A stretch of DNA of 64,000 bases from Phenylobacterium sp. J367 (GCF_024699985.1 NZ_JAJONA010000001.1:4222501-4286500), one strand, 5' to 3'. Positions 1 through 10,064 are shown, counted from the stretch's first letter. Numbers and translations: made by a program. The notes: a model not told the origin generated them from the sequence alone.

Positions 1-515
1 TCGCCGACCCGTTCCGGATCGAGCGCCGAGGTCGGTTCGTCGAACAGGATGGCGTCCGGCTTCATCGCCAGGGCGCGGGCGATCCCGACCCTCTGCTGCT
101 GGCCGCCCGACAGCGACGACGGAAAGGCGTCGGCCTTTTCCGCGACGCCCACCTTCTCGAGGAGCTCCCTCGCCTCAGCGGCCGCCTCGGCCTTCGGCCG
201 GCGCTGGGCATGCACCGGTCCTTCGATGACGTTCTCCAGCACGGTCCGGTGCGGGAACAGGTTGAACCGCTGGAAGACCATGGCGAGCTTCGCCCGCACC
301 TGCGGAAGCGTGGCCGGTCCGACCTCCAGACCGTCGACGCGGATGGCGCCGCCGTCATGGCTCTCGAGCCCGTTGATGCAGCGGAGCACAGTCGACTTGC
401 CGGAGCCGGAGGGTCCGATCAGGCAGACCACCTCGCCGCGCGCCACCTCGAAGGTGACGTCGCGCAGCACCCGGTTGGCGCCGAACGCCTTGCTGACGTG
501 GGAGACCTCGATCAT
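1..515 (-). CDS. Polar amino-acid ABC transporter, ATP-binding subunit (partial)
   Basis: ATPase that powers uptake through the permease encoded just upstream. The 171 visible residues carry Walker A GPSGSGKS (34-41), a Q-loop in FQRFNLF (about 81-87), the signature LSGGQ (135-139) and Walker B ILFDE (156-160). This layout is typical of the GlnQ/HisP family. The 3' end lies beyond position 1, so roughly 70 residues are missing. Its ATG overlaps the permease stop as ATGA, which implies translational coupling in the gabT-gabD-SBP-permease-ATPase operon. The transported substrate cannot be read from the sequence. Confidence 0.93.
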   Translation of the reverse strand, partial: MIEVSHVSKAFGANRVLRDVTFEVARGEVVCLIGPSGSGKSTVLRCINGLESHDGGAIRVDGLEVGPATLPQVRAKLAMVFQRFNLFPHRTVLENVIEGPVHAQRRPKAEAAAEARELLEKVGVAEKADAFPSSLSGGQQQRVGIARALAMKPDAILFDEPTSALDPERVG

Positions 516-1171
516 CGGCGCGCCATCCGTCGCTCGAGCTGATGGACCGCGAGGGTCAGGGGCAGGCTCATGGCCAGGTAGAGGACGGCGATGAGCGTGT
601 AGACGGTCATGTTCTGGAAGGTGGACACCGCCAGCAGCTGGCCGGCGCGGGTGAGCTCGGCCACGGTGATGGTGGAGGCGATCGAGGAGTCCTTCAGCAG
701 CATGATCGAGGTGTTGCCGAACGGCGGCAGCGCGGTGCGGATCGCGAGCGGCATCATCAGCCGCTGCAGGATCTTGCGTTCGCTCATGCCCAGCGACTTG
801 GCCGCCTCCACGAGCGCGGGATCCACGGAGTCGAAGCCCGCCCGGAAGTTCTCCGCCTGGTAGACCGAATAGGCTACCCCGAGACCGATGATGCCCGCCG
901 CCAAGGCGTCGAGGCTCAGCCCGAATTCCGGCAGGACGAAATAGACGTAGAACAGCTGGACGATGATCGGCACGCCGCGGACCACGTTGACCACCGTGCG
1001 GCTGACGATCCGCACAGGCTTCAGCCGCGAGCGGCCCATCAGCGCCCACACGAGACCGAGCACGATGCTGAGCAGGAGGGCGCCGACCGTGACCTGCACG
1101 GTGACGACGACGCCCCTGAGGAGGATCGGCAGGAACTCGGCGGCGCGGACCAGGAAATCCTCCGGCATCAC
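512..1171 (-). CDS. Polar amino-acid ABC transporter, permease subunit
   Basis: Inner-membrane permease of the HisM/GlnP type, 219 residues, with several hydrophobic segments. It carries the conserved EAA loop (VEAAKSLGMSERK) that contacts the ATPase. The start is either GTG at 1171, overlapping the binding-protein stop by 4 bases, or ATG at 1168, overlapping it by 1 base. A single permease gene suggests a homodimeric channel. It sits between the binding protein and the ATPase in the same operon. Confidence 0.92.
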   Translation of the reverse strand: MMPEDFLVRAAEFLPILLRGVVVTVQVTVGALLLSIVLGLVWALMGRSRLKPVRIVSRTVVNVVRGVPIIVQLFYVYFVLPEFGLSLDALAAGIIGLGVAYSVYQAENFRAGFDSVDPALVEAAKSLGMSERKILQRLMMPLAIRTALPPFGNTSIMLLKDSSIASTITVAELTRAGQLLAVSTFQNMTVYTLIAVLYLAMSLPLTLAVHQLERRMARR

Positions 1172-1941
1172 AACCCCCAGGCCTTCACGATCGCGGCGAT
1201 CCGGGTGTCCTTGATCGCCGCGATCGCGGTGTTGAGGCGCGCGGCGAGTTCAGTCTCGCCCTTGCGCATGATCAGGCAGACCTGCTCCCGCGCCCCGGGC
1301 GCGAACTCGGGCGCGAGCCGCAGGGCGCGGGTCCGGGTGACCCGCAGGTAGTAGCGGATGATCGGCTCGTCGCCGTAGGCCGCGTCCAGTCGTCCGAGCC
1401 GCAGGTCGCGCAGGATGTCGGCGAGATTGTCGTAGGTCCGCACGTCGCCGACGCCCGCCTCCGCGAGCTGGTCCACGAACCTGGAGCCGACCTGGGCGCC
1501 CACCCTCCGGCCGGCGAGACGGGCAAGGTCCGGATAGGCGCCGGGGTCGTCGGCCGGCACGACCACCGCGCCGCCGTAGGCGTAGACCGGATCGCTGAAG
1601 TCGACGACGGCCTCCCGCGCGGGGGTCCGCAGCATGGCCGCGGCGATCAGGTCGATCTTGCCCACCGTCAGGGACGGGATCAGCGCGGAGAAGGCGGTGA
1701 CCTGGACCTCCACCGGCATGGCCGCCTGGGCCGCCACCGCCTTGACGATGTCGACCATGGCGCCGGTGAGGGTGTTGGTGCGGACGTCGTAGAAGCTGAA
1801 CGGCACGCCGGTGGCCGTGGAGCCGACCACCACGCCGCCGGTGCGACGCGCCTCGGAGCGAGGCGCACAGCCCGCCGCCATGGCGGACGCTCCCAGGCCC
1901 GCCAGGACGGCGCGCCGCGATCCGCGGAGGCGGGACGTCAT
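1168..1941 (-). CDS. ABC transporter substrate-binding protein, predicted lipoprotein
   Basis: Family-3 (polar amino acid) solute-binding protein of about 257 residues. I start at the ATG at 1941 because it opens directly into an export signal (SRRAVLAGL... then SAMAAGC). That signal looks like a lipoprotein box ending in Cys, with a twin-arginine flavour. This start also leaves a clean 13-base gap to gabD, whereas the longer reading overlaps gabD. The body has the two-lobe pattern of the family, for example FSDPVYAYGG and YGDEPIIRYYL. It precedes the cognate permease and ATPase. The ligand is probably an amino acid or amino acid-like compound linked to gabT/gabD, which is inference. Confidence 0.88.
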   Translation of the reverse strand: MTSRLRGSRRAVLAGLGASAMAAGCAPRSEARRTGGVVVGSTATGVPFSFYDVRTNTLTGAMVDIVKAVAAQAAMPVEVQVTAFSALIPSLTVGKIDLIAAAMLRTPAREAVVDFSDPVYAYGGAVVVPADDPGAYPDLARLAGRRVGAQVGSRFVDQLAEAGVGDVRTYDNLADILRDLRLGRLDAAYGDEPIIRYYLRVTRTRALRLAPEFAPGAREQVCLIMRKGETELAARLNTAIAAIKDTRIAAIVKAWGL

Positions 1942-1954
1942 CCGCACGGACGCC

Positions 1955-3442
1955 TCATTCGGGCTCCACCTCGAGGCAGAGGGTCTTGGTGTCCACATAG
2001 TCCCGCACGCCGTACAGCGAACCTTCCCGCCCGAGACCGGATTCCTTGACGCCTCCGAACGGCGCCACCTCGGTGGAGATCAGACCGGTGTTGATCCCGA
2101 CCATTCCGTACTGCAGGGCGCCGCCCACCCGCCAGACCCGCGCGTTGTCACGGGTGAAGACATAGGCGGCCAGGCCCGCGGAGGTGTCGTTGGCGAGGGC
2201 GATGGCCTCGGCCTCGGTCTCGAAGCGCACGAGGCCCGCGACAGGACCAAAGGTCTCTTCCCGGCAGAGCAACGCCCCCGGACCGACGTCGGCGAGGACC
2301 GTCGGCTCGAAGAAGGCGCCTGGACCATCCATGGCGGCGCCGCCGGTCAGGACGCGCGCGCCGCCGCCCAGGGCGTCGGCGACGTGGGTGGAGACCTTCT
2401 CCCGGGCCCGCTCGTCGATGAGGGGCCCCTGCTCGGTCGGCCCGCTCAGGCCGTCCCCGACGTTCAGGGCCGCGGCCGCCTCGGCCAGCCGCGCGGCGAA
2501 GGCGTCGTAAACGCCGGCCTGGACGTAGAACCGGTTGGCGCAGACGCAGGTCTGGCCGGTGTTGCGGAACTTCGAGGCCATGGCGCCGGCGACCGCCTTG
2601 TCCAGGTCCGCGTCATCGAAGACCAGGAACGGCGCGTTGCCGCCGAGTTCCAGGCTCACCCGCTTGACGGTGCCTGCGCACCGGGCCGCCAGCATCTTCC
2701 CGACGGGTGTGGAGCCGGTGAAGGTGAACTTCCGCACGCGGGGATCCGTCGTCAGCACGTCACCGATCTCCGGCGCATCGCCCATGACGATGTTCAGCAC
2801 GCCTTCCGGCAGCCCCGCCTCCTCGGCCAGGACGGCCAGGGCGAGGGCCGACAGCGGCGTCAGCTCCGACGGCTTCAGCACGACAGTGCAGCCCACCGCC
2901 AGCGCGGGGCCGACCTTGCGGGTGATCATCGCCGCGGGGAAATTCCAGGGAGTGATGGCCCCCACCACGCCGACCGCCTCATGGGTGACGACGATCCGCT
3001 TGTCGGCCATGTGGCCCGGGATCGTGACCCCATAGACGCGGCGCGCCTCCTCGGCGAACCACTCGAGGAAGGCGGCGGCGTAGGCGACCTCGCCGCGCGC
3101 CTCCGCCAGGGGCTTGCCCTGCTCGGCGGTCATCAGCCGGGCGAGATCCTCGGCATGCTGCAGGATCAGCCTGTGCCAGGCCTTCAGGATGTCCGCCCGC
3201 GCCTTGGCCGGCCGCGCGCTCCAGGCGGGGAGGGCCGCGGCGGCGGCGGCGACCGCAGTCTCGGCCTCGGTCCGCCCGAGGCGCGCCGGCCGGGCGAGCA
3301 CGTCGCCCGTGGCCGGATTGGTCACGTCGAAGGCCGTGGCGCCGCCGACCCATGCGCCGCCGACGAACCCTTGCTCCCGGAGCAGGTCCGGACGCTGGAG
3401 CGCGAGGCGCTGGCGCTCGCCCAGGCTTGCGACCGCGTTCAT
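1955..3442 (-). CDS. gabD: Succinate-semialdehyde dehydrogenase
   Basis: Aldehyde dehydrogenase of 495 residues, the usual GabD length. It oxidises succinate semialdehyde to succinate with NAD(P)+. Visible features are the Asn motif ITPWNFP (163-169), general-base Glu265 in LELGGNAP, and nucleophile Cys299 in GQTCVCANR. The start overlaps the gabT stop as ATGA. Pairing with a GABA-type transaminase supports the second step of 4-aminobutyrate breakdown. A glutarate-semialdehyde (5-aminovalerate) role is possible, because these enzymes are hard to separate by sequence. Confidence 0.9.
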   Translation of the reverse strand: MNAVASLGERQRLALQRPDLLREQGFVGGAWVGGATAFDVTNPATGDVLARPARLGRTEAETAVAAAAAALPAWSARPAKARADILKAWHRLILQHAEDLARLMTAEQGKPLAEARGEVAYAAAFLEWFAEEARRVYGVTIPGHMADKRIVVTHEAVGVVGAITPWNFPAAMITRKVGPALAVGCTVVLKPSELTPLSALALAVLAEEAGLPEGVLNIVMGDAPEIGDVLTTDPRVRKFTFTGSTPVGKMLAARCAGTVKRVSLELGGNAPFLVFDDADLDKAVAGAMASKFRNTGQTCVCANRFYVQAGVYDAFAARLAEAAAALNVGDGLSGPTEQGPLIDERAREKVSTHVADALGGGARVLTGGAAMDGPGAFFEPTVLADVGPGALLCREETFGPVAGLVRFETEAEAIALANDTSAGLAAYVFTRDNARVWRVGGALQYGMVGINTGLISTEVAPFGGVKESGLGREGSLYGVRDYVDTKTLCLEVEPE

Positions 3443-4728
3443 GCGTCTTGCGGCGCAGCAAGCGCCGCTTCGAGGATGTCCATGCCTTCCTCGATCACCG
3501 CGTCGGAGGCGGTCAGGGGCACCAGGATGCGGATGGTCTCGCCGAACTGACCGCAGGACAGGATCACCAGGCCCTTCTCGAGCGCCCGGCCGGTGAGGGC
3601 CTTCGCCGCGGCGCCGTCCGGCTCACGGCTCCCGTGGGACGCCAGGACGTCGAACGCCACCATGGCGCCAGGACCCCGGGGCGGCGAGACCGGAAGCAGG
3701 TCGTTCCGGGTGGTGAAGCTCCGCAGCCGCTCCGTCAGGGCCGCGCCCACCACATTGGCGCGCTCGACGAGGCCTTCCGCCTCGATGACGTCGAGGACCG
3801 CGAGCGCCGCGGCGCAGGCCACCGGCGAACCGCCGTAGGTCCCGCCGAGACCGCCCGGATCGACCCGGTCCATGATCTCCGCCCGGCCGATGACGCCGGA
3901 CAGCGGGAAGCCGCCGGCCATGGACTTGGCCACCGAGATCAGGTCCGCCTTCACCGAATAGTGCTCCATGGCGAAGAGCTTGCCGGTGCGCGCGAAGCCC
4001 GTCTGCACCTCATCGGCGATCAGCAGGATGCCGTGCTCGTCGCAGAGGGCCCGCAGGGCCGACATAAGCTCGACCGGCACGGGGTTGAAGCCGCCCTCCC
4101 CCTGGACCGGCTCCAGGATGATGGCCGCGACACGGTCGGGAGCGACGTCGGCTGCGAACAGGAACTGCAGCGCCCGCAGGGTGTCGTCGAGCGACACCCC
4201 GTAGCGGTCGTTGGGGAACGGCAGGTGGTAGACCTCCGCCGGGCCCGGCCCGAAGCCGCGCTTGTAGGGCGCCACCTTCCCGGTGAGACCCATGGTGAGC
4301 TGCGTCCGGCCGTGGAAGCCGTTGACGAAGGCGATCACCGCCGAGCGCCCCGTGGCGGCGCGGGCGATCTTCACGGTGTTCTCCACCGCCTCGGCGCCGG
4401 TCGTGAAGAAGATGGTCTTGGCCGGCCCGTCGATCGGCGCGACGGCGTTGAGCCGCTCGGCGAGGGCGATGTAGGGCTCGTACGGGACGATCTGGAAGGC
4501 GGTGTGGGTGTAGAGATCCAGCTGCCGCTGGACCGCCTCGATGACCCGCGGGTGCCGATGCCCCACGTTGAGCACCGCGATGCCCCCGGCGAAGTCCACG
4601 TAGCGGCGGCCTTCCGCGTCCCACAGCTCGGCGTTCTCGGCCCGCGCGGCATAGACGGCGGTGGCGTTGGCGACCCCGCGCGGCACGGCGGCGGTGCGGC
4701 GGGCGTGTAGATCGGCGTTGGCGGACAC
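3439..4728 (-). CDS. gabT: 4-aminobutyrate aminotransferase
   Basis: PLP-dependent class III transaminase of 429 residues, the first gene of the operon. It moves the amino group of 4-aminobutyrate to 2-oxoglutarate, giving succinate semialdehyde for GabD. Signatures include GGIAVLNVGHRHP near the N-terminus, IILEPVQGEGG, LLIADEVQTGFARTG (cofactor Asp) and the PLP lysine in SVAKSMAGGFP. A 4-base overlap links it to gabD. Related omega-amino acids such as 5-aminovalerate are alternative substrates. Confidence 0.9.
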   Translation of the reverse strand: MSANADLHARRTAAVPRGVANATAVYAARAENAELWDAEGRRYVDFAGGIAVLNVGHRHPRVIEAVQRQLDLYTHTAFQIVPYEPYIALAERLNAVAPIDGPAKTIFFTTGAEAVENTVKIARAATGRSAVIAFVNGFHGRTQLTMGLTGKVAPYKRGFGPGPAEVYHLPFPNDRYGVSLDDTLRALQFLFAADVAPDRVAAIILEPVQGEGGFNPVPVELMSALRALCDEHGILLIADEVQTGFARTGKLFAMEHYSVKADLISVAKSMAGGFPLSGVIGRAEIMDRVDPGGLGGTYGGSPVACAAALAVLDVIEAEGLVERANVVGAALTERLRSFTTRNDLLPVSPPRGPGAMVAFDVLASHGSREPDGAAAKALTGRALEKGLVILSCGQFGETIRILVPLTASDAVIEEGMDILEAALAAPQDA

Positions 4729-4855
4729 GGGCTAGTCTCTTGTTTGCGGGACAGTGGCGAAGGTCGCCGTTTCAACCCCAGGGCGACAGGCGATAATGTG
4801 GCCGGGATCGGTGACCGGGGATCACCACGCGCTGACCGCGCCCGCCGGAAATAAG

Positions 4856-4884
4856 AAAGGCGCCCCTCGGAAGGGGCGCCTAGG
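4856..4884 (-). terminator. Rho-independent terminator after the TonB-dependent receptor
   Basis: A 10-bp stem (AGGCGCCCCT / AGGGGCGCCT) with a 4-base loop lies about 40 bases past the receptor stop. Read on the minus strand it is followed by a T-rich tract (TTTCTTATTT). Confidence 0.8.
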
Positions 4885-4920
4885 TTGCAGCGGCGGGGAG
4901 GGATCGCCGCCCGCGCAGGA

Positions 4921-7294
4921 TCAGTACCGGGCGGTGGCCTGGATCCCGATCACCCGCGGCTTGATGGTGGCGCCCGTCCACAGCGGGCCGGCCTGGTAGA
5001 CCGGCGCATTGGTGGTCCAGGACACGTTGTTCAGGGCGTTCTCGACGTAAAGCTCGAGGGTGACCTCCGGCGTCATGTCCATGCCGGCGCGAAGGTCGAG
5101 CTGGCTCGTGCCGTAGGACCCCTGGGTGCGCGTCGGGTCGTAAACCGACGACCCGGGATTCTGGTACGGGTACGGACCGTCGTTGGCGCTCTTGGAGCTC
5201 CACTGCCCGCGGACGAAGGCGTCCCGCTCGCCCAGCATGAACTCGTACTGCGCGGAGAGGTTGAAGGTCCACGGCGTGGCGCCGAGGGTCTGGCCCTTGA
5301 ACACCAGCGGCGCGGTGCCGACGATGATCGTGCTGTCGTAGTAGGCGTCCGTGTAGCCGACAGCGGCGCTGAGCGTCAGGCCGTCCACCGGATGGACGAC
5401 CACATTGATGTCGCCGCCCTTGCTGATCGCCGAGGCGGTATTGGCCACCAGGCTGAAGGCGCAGGGCAGACGGATCTGCTGCTGGATGTCGGTCCACTTG
5501 GTGTGGAAGACCGAGGCCTGGAAGGAGACCCGCCGGTCGAAGAAGGCGCTCTTCACCCCCAGCTCGTAGGTCTTGGTCTTGTCGGAGTCGTAGGTGTTGC
5601 CGCCCTCGATCCCCAGGACCGCCAGGTCAGCGGCGCAGATGTCCGGGACCGCCTTGTTGACCCCCGCCGGTCCGGTACCCCTTGGCGTAGGAGCCATAGA
5701 TCAGGGTGTCGTCGCTCTGCTGCCAGGACAGCGCCACGCGCGGCGTGAACGGCTTCTCGCTCAGCTTGCCGGACGCCGTGGCGATGCCGCCCGCGTAGGA
5801 GACGCCGCGCTCGATGATGTCGAAGTCGAGGGTGTCCTTGGAATAGCGGCCGCCGACGCTCAGGGTCAGGTCGGGCACGACCTCGAAATCGACATTGCCG
5901 AAGACGGCGGTGGTCTTCTCGATGGTGTTCTCGTTGCCGTAGTAGCGGTGGATCCCGTCGACCATGAAGGGCGCGGCGGCCAGCGGACGCCCGATCTGGA
6001 TCTGATAGGCCCGCGGATAGTGCGCCGAGGTGATCGGCACGTCCGACTTCAGCGACGAGCGCGAATGGTAGAGCCCGGCGGTCCAGCGCAGCCGCGCGTC
6101 GGGATCGGCGCTGTTGAAGCGGAGCTCATGCGTGGCCAGGCGCTGCTCGGCGACGGGGTTCTGGTAGGTCACCGGGCGCAGGCCCGGGATGATCGGGAAC
6201 AGCCAGCGGGCCCCCAGGGACGTCCGGTCGTTGACGTGGGTGGCGTCGTTGAAGGCGTTGGACTTGCGGTAGAGGTAGGAGCTCACCGCCGTGACCGTCA
6301 CCGGCTCGAACTCGGCCACCAGCTTGATCGCCGGCAGAATGAAGCGGTCGCTCTGCGGCTGGGCGAACGGGGCGTAGCTGGTGAAGTCGCCGGAGTCGGG
6401 ATCGGCCACGCCCAGCGGGCAAGGGTTGATCGTCGGCGCCAGGGGGATCGACGCCGGGCAGACCGTATAGAGCGCCGGCCGGTCGTCGGTCTTGACGTTC
6501 TGGTAGTAGAGGCTGGGCTGGATCAGCACCCGGTCGGTCACGGCGAAATTCAGGGCGCCGCGGAAGATCGTGGCGTGGCTGGAGTTGCTGTTGTTCTCGC
6601 GGTCATTCGGATCCTGCCAGCTCTGGCGATCGATCCAGCCGCCTTCCTCGCGCTGCATGAAGCTGACGCGGAAGCCAAGCCGGTCCTGGACGATCGGACC
6701 GCCCACGGCGACGCCGCCCTCGTAGCTCGGGTCCCCGTCATCCACGATGCTGACCCGGGCGCGGGCGTAGGCGCTGTAGCTCGTCAGGCTGGGCGTCGGC
6801 GTGATGAAGCGGATCGCCCCGCCCTGGGAGCTGGACCCGAAGAGCGTTCCCTGCGGACCGCGGAGCACCTCGATGCGCTCCAGGTCGAAGATGAAGGGCA
6901 CGGTGCTGCCCGAATAGTTGATCGAGGCGTTCCGGGCCTGGATCGGCGTGTCGTCGATATAGACCGCCGCGGTCGCCGCGCCGGCCGTCGACTCGATGCC
7001 GCGGATCGCGATCCGCTGGGTCCGGTCCTGCGGGATATCGACGCCCGGCGTCTGCAGGGCGACGTCACGGACGTCGCGGATGCCGCGTTCGTCCATGGCT
7101 TCCTGGGTGTAGGCGCTGACGCTGATCGGCGCCTTGCTCAGCTGCAGCGGCTGCTTGGTCGCGGTGATGACGATCTCATCGACCTGAAAGGCCGCGTCCT
7201 GGGCGGTGGCCCCATGCCCGGCGCCGAGCGCCACGCCGGCCAAGGCGGCGCCGACCATCAAGCGCCCGCGTCGCGAAACCTTCATCGCCATCAT
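4921..7294 (-). CDS. TonB-dependent receptor (frameshifted)
   Basis: Outer-membrane beta-barrel receptor of about 790 residues once repaired. The N-terminus has a signal peptide (GRLMVGAALAGVALGAGHG), then a TonB-box-like EIVITATKQ and a plug domain (GIRDVRDVALQTPGVDI, RGIEST, RGPQGTLFGS). The barrel ends in ATARY with a terminal aromatic residue. The frame is broken at the C run 5661-5665; with one C fewer, GSYAKGYRTGG continues into VNKAVPDICAADL. The closest named relatives are the iron-complex / FecA-like receptors of Caulobacterales, which often take up carbohydrates or aromatic compounds. The ligand is unknown. It is monocistronic and followed by a terminator. Confidence 0.9.
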
Positions 7295-7518
7295 CTATCC
7301 CCTGTCGTCCGGCCCGCGCACGTGCGTCTCGGCCTGCAGCCGTGGCCGCGCGCTTTTATCGGCCCGAAGCATCCTCCGTTTGCGCCGTCCCGGGAGGTGC
7401 AAAACACAGCGGAAGTGTTGTCGCCAAGTCACCACCTCACAGGGAGCCGCCGGGACCAGGCCGAGCGCTGGGGTGCACGCCGGCTTGACCTCCCGCCCCG
7501 ACGCCGTGAGATCGGCGG

Positions 7519-8040
7519 ATGTTCATGCGCGTCCTCGCGGCCTCGATCGCTCTGGTCCTCACGCCCCTGCCCGCGGCTGCGCAAGCCGGTCTGATTGGGC
7601 GCCTCGTGGGCCAGCCCTTCGTCGTCCCCGACGCCCGCGGCGCGCCCGTTGCCCTCGAGTTCGTGTCGCCGGAGCCGGGTTTGGTCGAAGTGCGGATCGG
7701 CGGCCACGTCACGGACCGGTACAGCATCGGACCCGGCGGTTCGGGCCAGCACATCGCCGCCTCGGCGCCCGACCTCGTCTCGCGCGCCGATTTCACCACC
7801 GACAGTTGGGCGCGCACCTACCGGGGGCTGACCGTGACCTATGCGCTCGACGAGGATGGCGACCTGGTCGGCCGCCTGAGCGGCGCGGTCGAGGACTGGC
7901 AGTCGCCGAGCTTCGTCTATGCCCACAACCCGCAACACGCCGACCTCGGTCACCGGCTTCGGCTCGCCGTGGAACGGGCGCACGAGGAAGCGGACCGGTA
8001 CGAGGGCCACGACCACGATCATGGACCGTCAGGTCAGTAG
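7519..8040 (+). CDS. Small secreted protein of unknown function
   Basis: A 173-residue protein that I do not recognise. It opens with a good signal peptide (MRVLAASIALVLTPLPAAAQA, written here as its recognisable parts LAASIALVL and PAAAQA). The mature part is rich in Val, Gly and acidic residues, and the C-terminus is His-rich (EGHDHDHGP), a pattern sometimes seen in metal-binding periplasmic proteins. The start is ATG at 7519 or 7525. It stands alone between the receptor and a converging dehydrogenase gene, whose 3' end it overlaps by 7 bases. Confidence 0.6.
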   Translation: MFMRVLAASIALVLTPLPAAAQAGLIGRLVGQPFVVPDARGAPVALEFVSPEPGLVEVRIGGHVTDRYSIGPGGSGQHIAASAPDLVSRADFTTDSWARTYRGLTVTYALDEDGDLVGRLSGAVEDWQSPSFVYAHNPQHADLGHRLRLAVERAHEEADRYEGHDHDHGPSGQ

Positions 8041-8978
8041 CCGGCCGACCGATCCACGACGTCATTCGCCGCTTCGCCGCGCAACAGGCGTCGGATGTTG
8101 GCGGCGATGATCCCGGCGGCGGTCTCCGGGTAGGTGAAGGCGGCCGCGTGCGGAACGACGCGGACGCCGGGATAACGCCAGAACGGGTGGCCCGGCGGCA
8201 GGGGTTCGACGCCGAAGACGTCCAGCGTCGCGGCGGCGATCCGCCCGGAGGCCAGGGCGGCGAGCAGGTCCTCCTCCACGAGGTGCGCGCCGCGGCCGAC
8301 CTGGATGAGGCATGCGCCTTCGGCCAGATGCTCGAACAGGGCGGCGTTCAGAGCGCCCTGCGTGGCGTGCGTCAGCGGGAGAAGGCACACGAGGATCTCG
8401 CACCCCTCGGCGAAGGCGGCGAGGCCGGCCTCGCCATGATAGGTTTCGACGTCCGGAAGCGTGCGCGGGCTGCGGGACCAGCCGCGGACCTGAAAACCGA
8501 GGCCGGCCAGCGCCCGGGCGCAACGCCCACCCAGCTCTCCAAGGCCCATGACGCCAACCCGCCGCCGGCCGATCAGCGGCGGACGGACGGGCCGCCACGT
8601 GGCCGTCAGCTGCTGCTGCTCGTAGACATGCATGAGCCGGTGGTGATGCAGCGCCCGCATCACGACGAACTCGACCATTCCGTCGGCCAGGCTCGGATCG
8701 ACCATCCGGACGAGGGGCACGTCCGGCAAGGTGGGGTCGGCGAGGAGCCCATCCACCCCAGCGCCCAGTGAGAAGATCGCCCGAAGGTTCGGGAAGGCCC
8801 GCCAGAAACCGGGGGGATTGTTCCAGGCGACGCCGAACGTCACGTCCAAGGGATCGCCTGCCTCGGGCCACAGCCGCAGCGCAACGTCGGGGGCGGCGCC
8901 TCGGAGAGCATCGGCCCAGGCCGCCTCATCCACGCCTTCGCAGGCGAACAGCAGCACCGGCAGGTTGCGATCGGGCAT
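8034..8978 (-). CDS. D-isomer 2-hydroxyacid dehydrogenase, glyoxylate/hydroxypyruvate reductase A-like
   Basis: NAD(P)H-dependent reductase of about 314 residues, GhrA-like. It has an N-terminal substrate lobe with FSLGAGVDGL, the Rossmann glycine motif VGVMGLGELGGRCA, the conserved QVGRGAHLVEEDLL segment, and catalytic His in VVPHAAAFTYPE. It likely reduces glyoxylate or hydroxypyruvate; exact specificity is not visible. The start ATG at 8978 lies 2 bases after the stop of the LysR gene, so the two are probably cotranscribed. Confidence 0.85.
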   Translation of the reverse strand: MPDRNLPVLLFACEGVDEAAWADALRGAAPDVALRLWPEAGDPLDVTFGVAWNNPPGFWRAFPNLRAIFSLGAGVDGLLADPTLPDVPLVRMVDPSLADGMVEFVVMRALHHHRLMHVYEQQQLTATWRPVRPPLIGRRRVGVMGLGELGGRCARALAGLGFQVRGWSRSPRTLPDVETYHGEAGLAAFAEGCEILVCLLPLTHATQGALNAALFEHLAEGACLIQVGRGAHLVEEDLLAALASGRIAAATLDVFGVEPLPPGHPFWRYPGVRVVPHAAAFTYPETAAGIIAANIRRLLRGEAANDVVDRSAGY

Positions 8979-8980
8979 GG

Positions 8981-9946
8981 CTAGCCCGGTGACGCGTCGT
9001 GCGCCGCGGCGCGTTCGAGCCAGCGCCGGAACTTGAGGATGGCGGGATCGCGCCACCGGTCCCGGCGGACGCGCAGCGCATAGGCTCCGAAGCGGATCTC
9101 CGGCTCGGCGGGCTGGAGCTTGAGCTCGACGAGTTCGCCTGACGCCAGCTCGTCGCCGACGAGCAGGGCGTTGGTCAGCACGATCCCCTGCCCCCGGCGC
9201 GCCGCGTCCAGGGTCAGGTGGGCGTGCCAGAGCCGCGGCCCGCCCAACCGCTCCGGGACCTCCACCTGCCGGGCCTCCAGCCAGGTGCGCCATTCGCTGT
9301 CATCGTCCTCGTGGAGCAGGGTCTCGCCGAGCAGGGCGGCGGCCGGCGCATCGGGGCCCAGCCGGGCGGCCAGCGCCGGGCTGGCGGCCGGGAACACCGT
9401 CGGGCGCGCGATCTCCACCGACTGCACGTCAGCCGCCTGCGCGCCCCCCATGTCGCGGACGTAGCGGATGTCGGCGTCGGCCTCATGCCGTCCGAAGTCC
9501 GGGGCATGGTCGGTCGGGCGAACCTCCAGGTCGAACCCCGGATGGGCGGCGTTGAAGTCCGGCAGCCGCCGGATGAGCCAGCGATAGGCGAAGCCCGGCA
9601 CGCTCCAGATCACCAGGCGGCTGTCGTCGCCCCGGCGGGTGAGGTCGGCGGTGGCGCGGCTGATCTCTTCCAGCGCCGCCGAAATCCGCGCCAGGTACTT
9701 GGCGCCTTCCGGCGTCAGCCGCCCGCCCTGCTCCCGGTCGATCAGCTTGACGCCGGCCCAGTCCTCCAGCGCGCGGAGATGGCGGCTCACGGCGGCGTGG
9801 TCGACGCCCAGCTCCTGTGCCGCGCGACGGATTCCGCCGAGCTGGCCCACCGCCTCGAAGGCGCGGAGGGCCGCGAAGGGCGGCAGGAGGCGACGCGCCG
9901 GCGACGGCCGTCCCCCAGCTGCCGGCCTTGGGCCTTCCCGCGTCAT
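8981..9946 (-). CDS. LysR-family transcriptional regulator (GcvA-like)
   Basis: About 321 residues. The N-terminal winged HTH is clear (LGGIRRAAQELGVDHAAVSR, then HLRALEDWAGVKLIDRE), followed by a periplasmic-binding-like effector domain. I use ATG 9946 because sequence upstream of it does not look coding. The gene runs straight into the hydroxyacid dehydrogenase gene, so that gene is a natural, though untested, target. Confidence 0.85.
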   Translation of the reverse strand: MTREGPRPAAGGRPSPARRLLPPFAALRAFEAVGQLGGIRRAAQELGVDHAAVSRHLRALEDWAGVKLIDREQGGRLTPEGAKYLARISAALEEISRATADLTRRGDDSRLVIWSVPGFAYRWLIRRLPDFNAAHPGFDLEVRPTDHAPDFGRHEADADIRYVRDMGGAQAADVQSVEIARPTVFPAASPALAARLGPDAPAAALLGETLLHEDDDSEWRTWLEARQVEVPERLGGPRLWHAHLTLDAARRGQGIVLTNALLVGDELASGELVELKLQPAEPEIRFGAYALRVRRDRWRDPAILKFRRWLERAAAHDASPG

Positions 9947-10064
9947 GACGACCTCTACCGACTCGACCGCCTGCACGGTCGGGGGATCGGCGCGGCTTGT
10001 CAAAGCCCGGCCGGTCGCGGCTTCGGCCGGGTCCGGCGGCGCCGGATCGCGGAGCGACGACATC

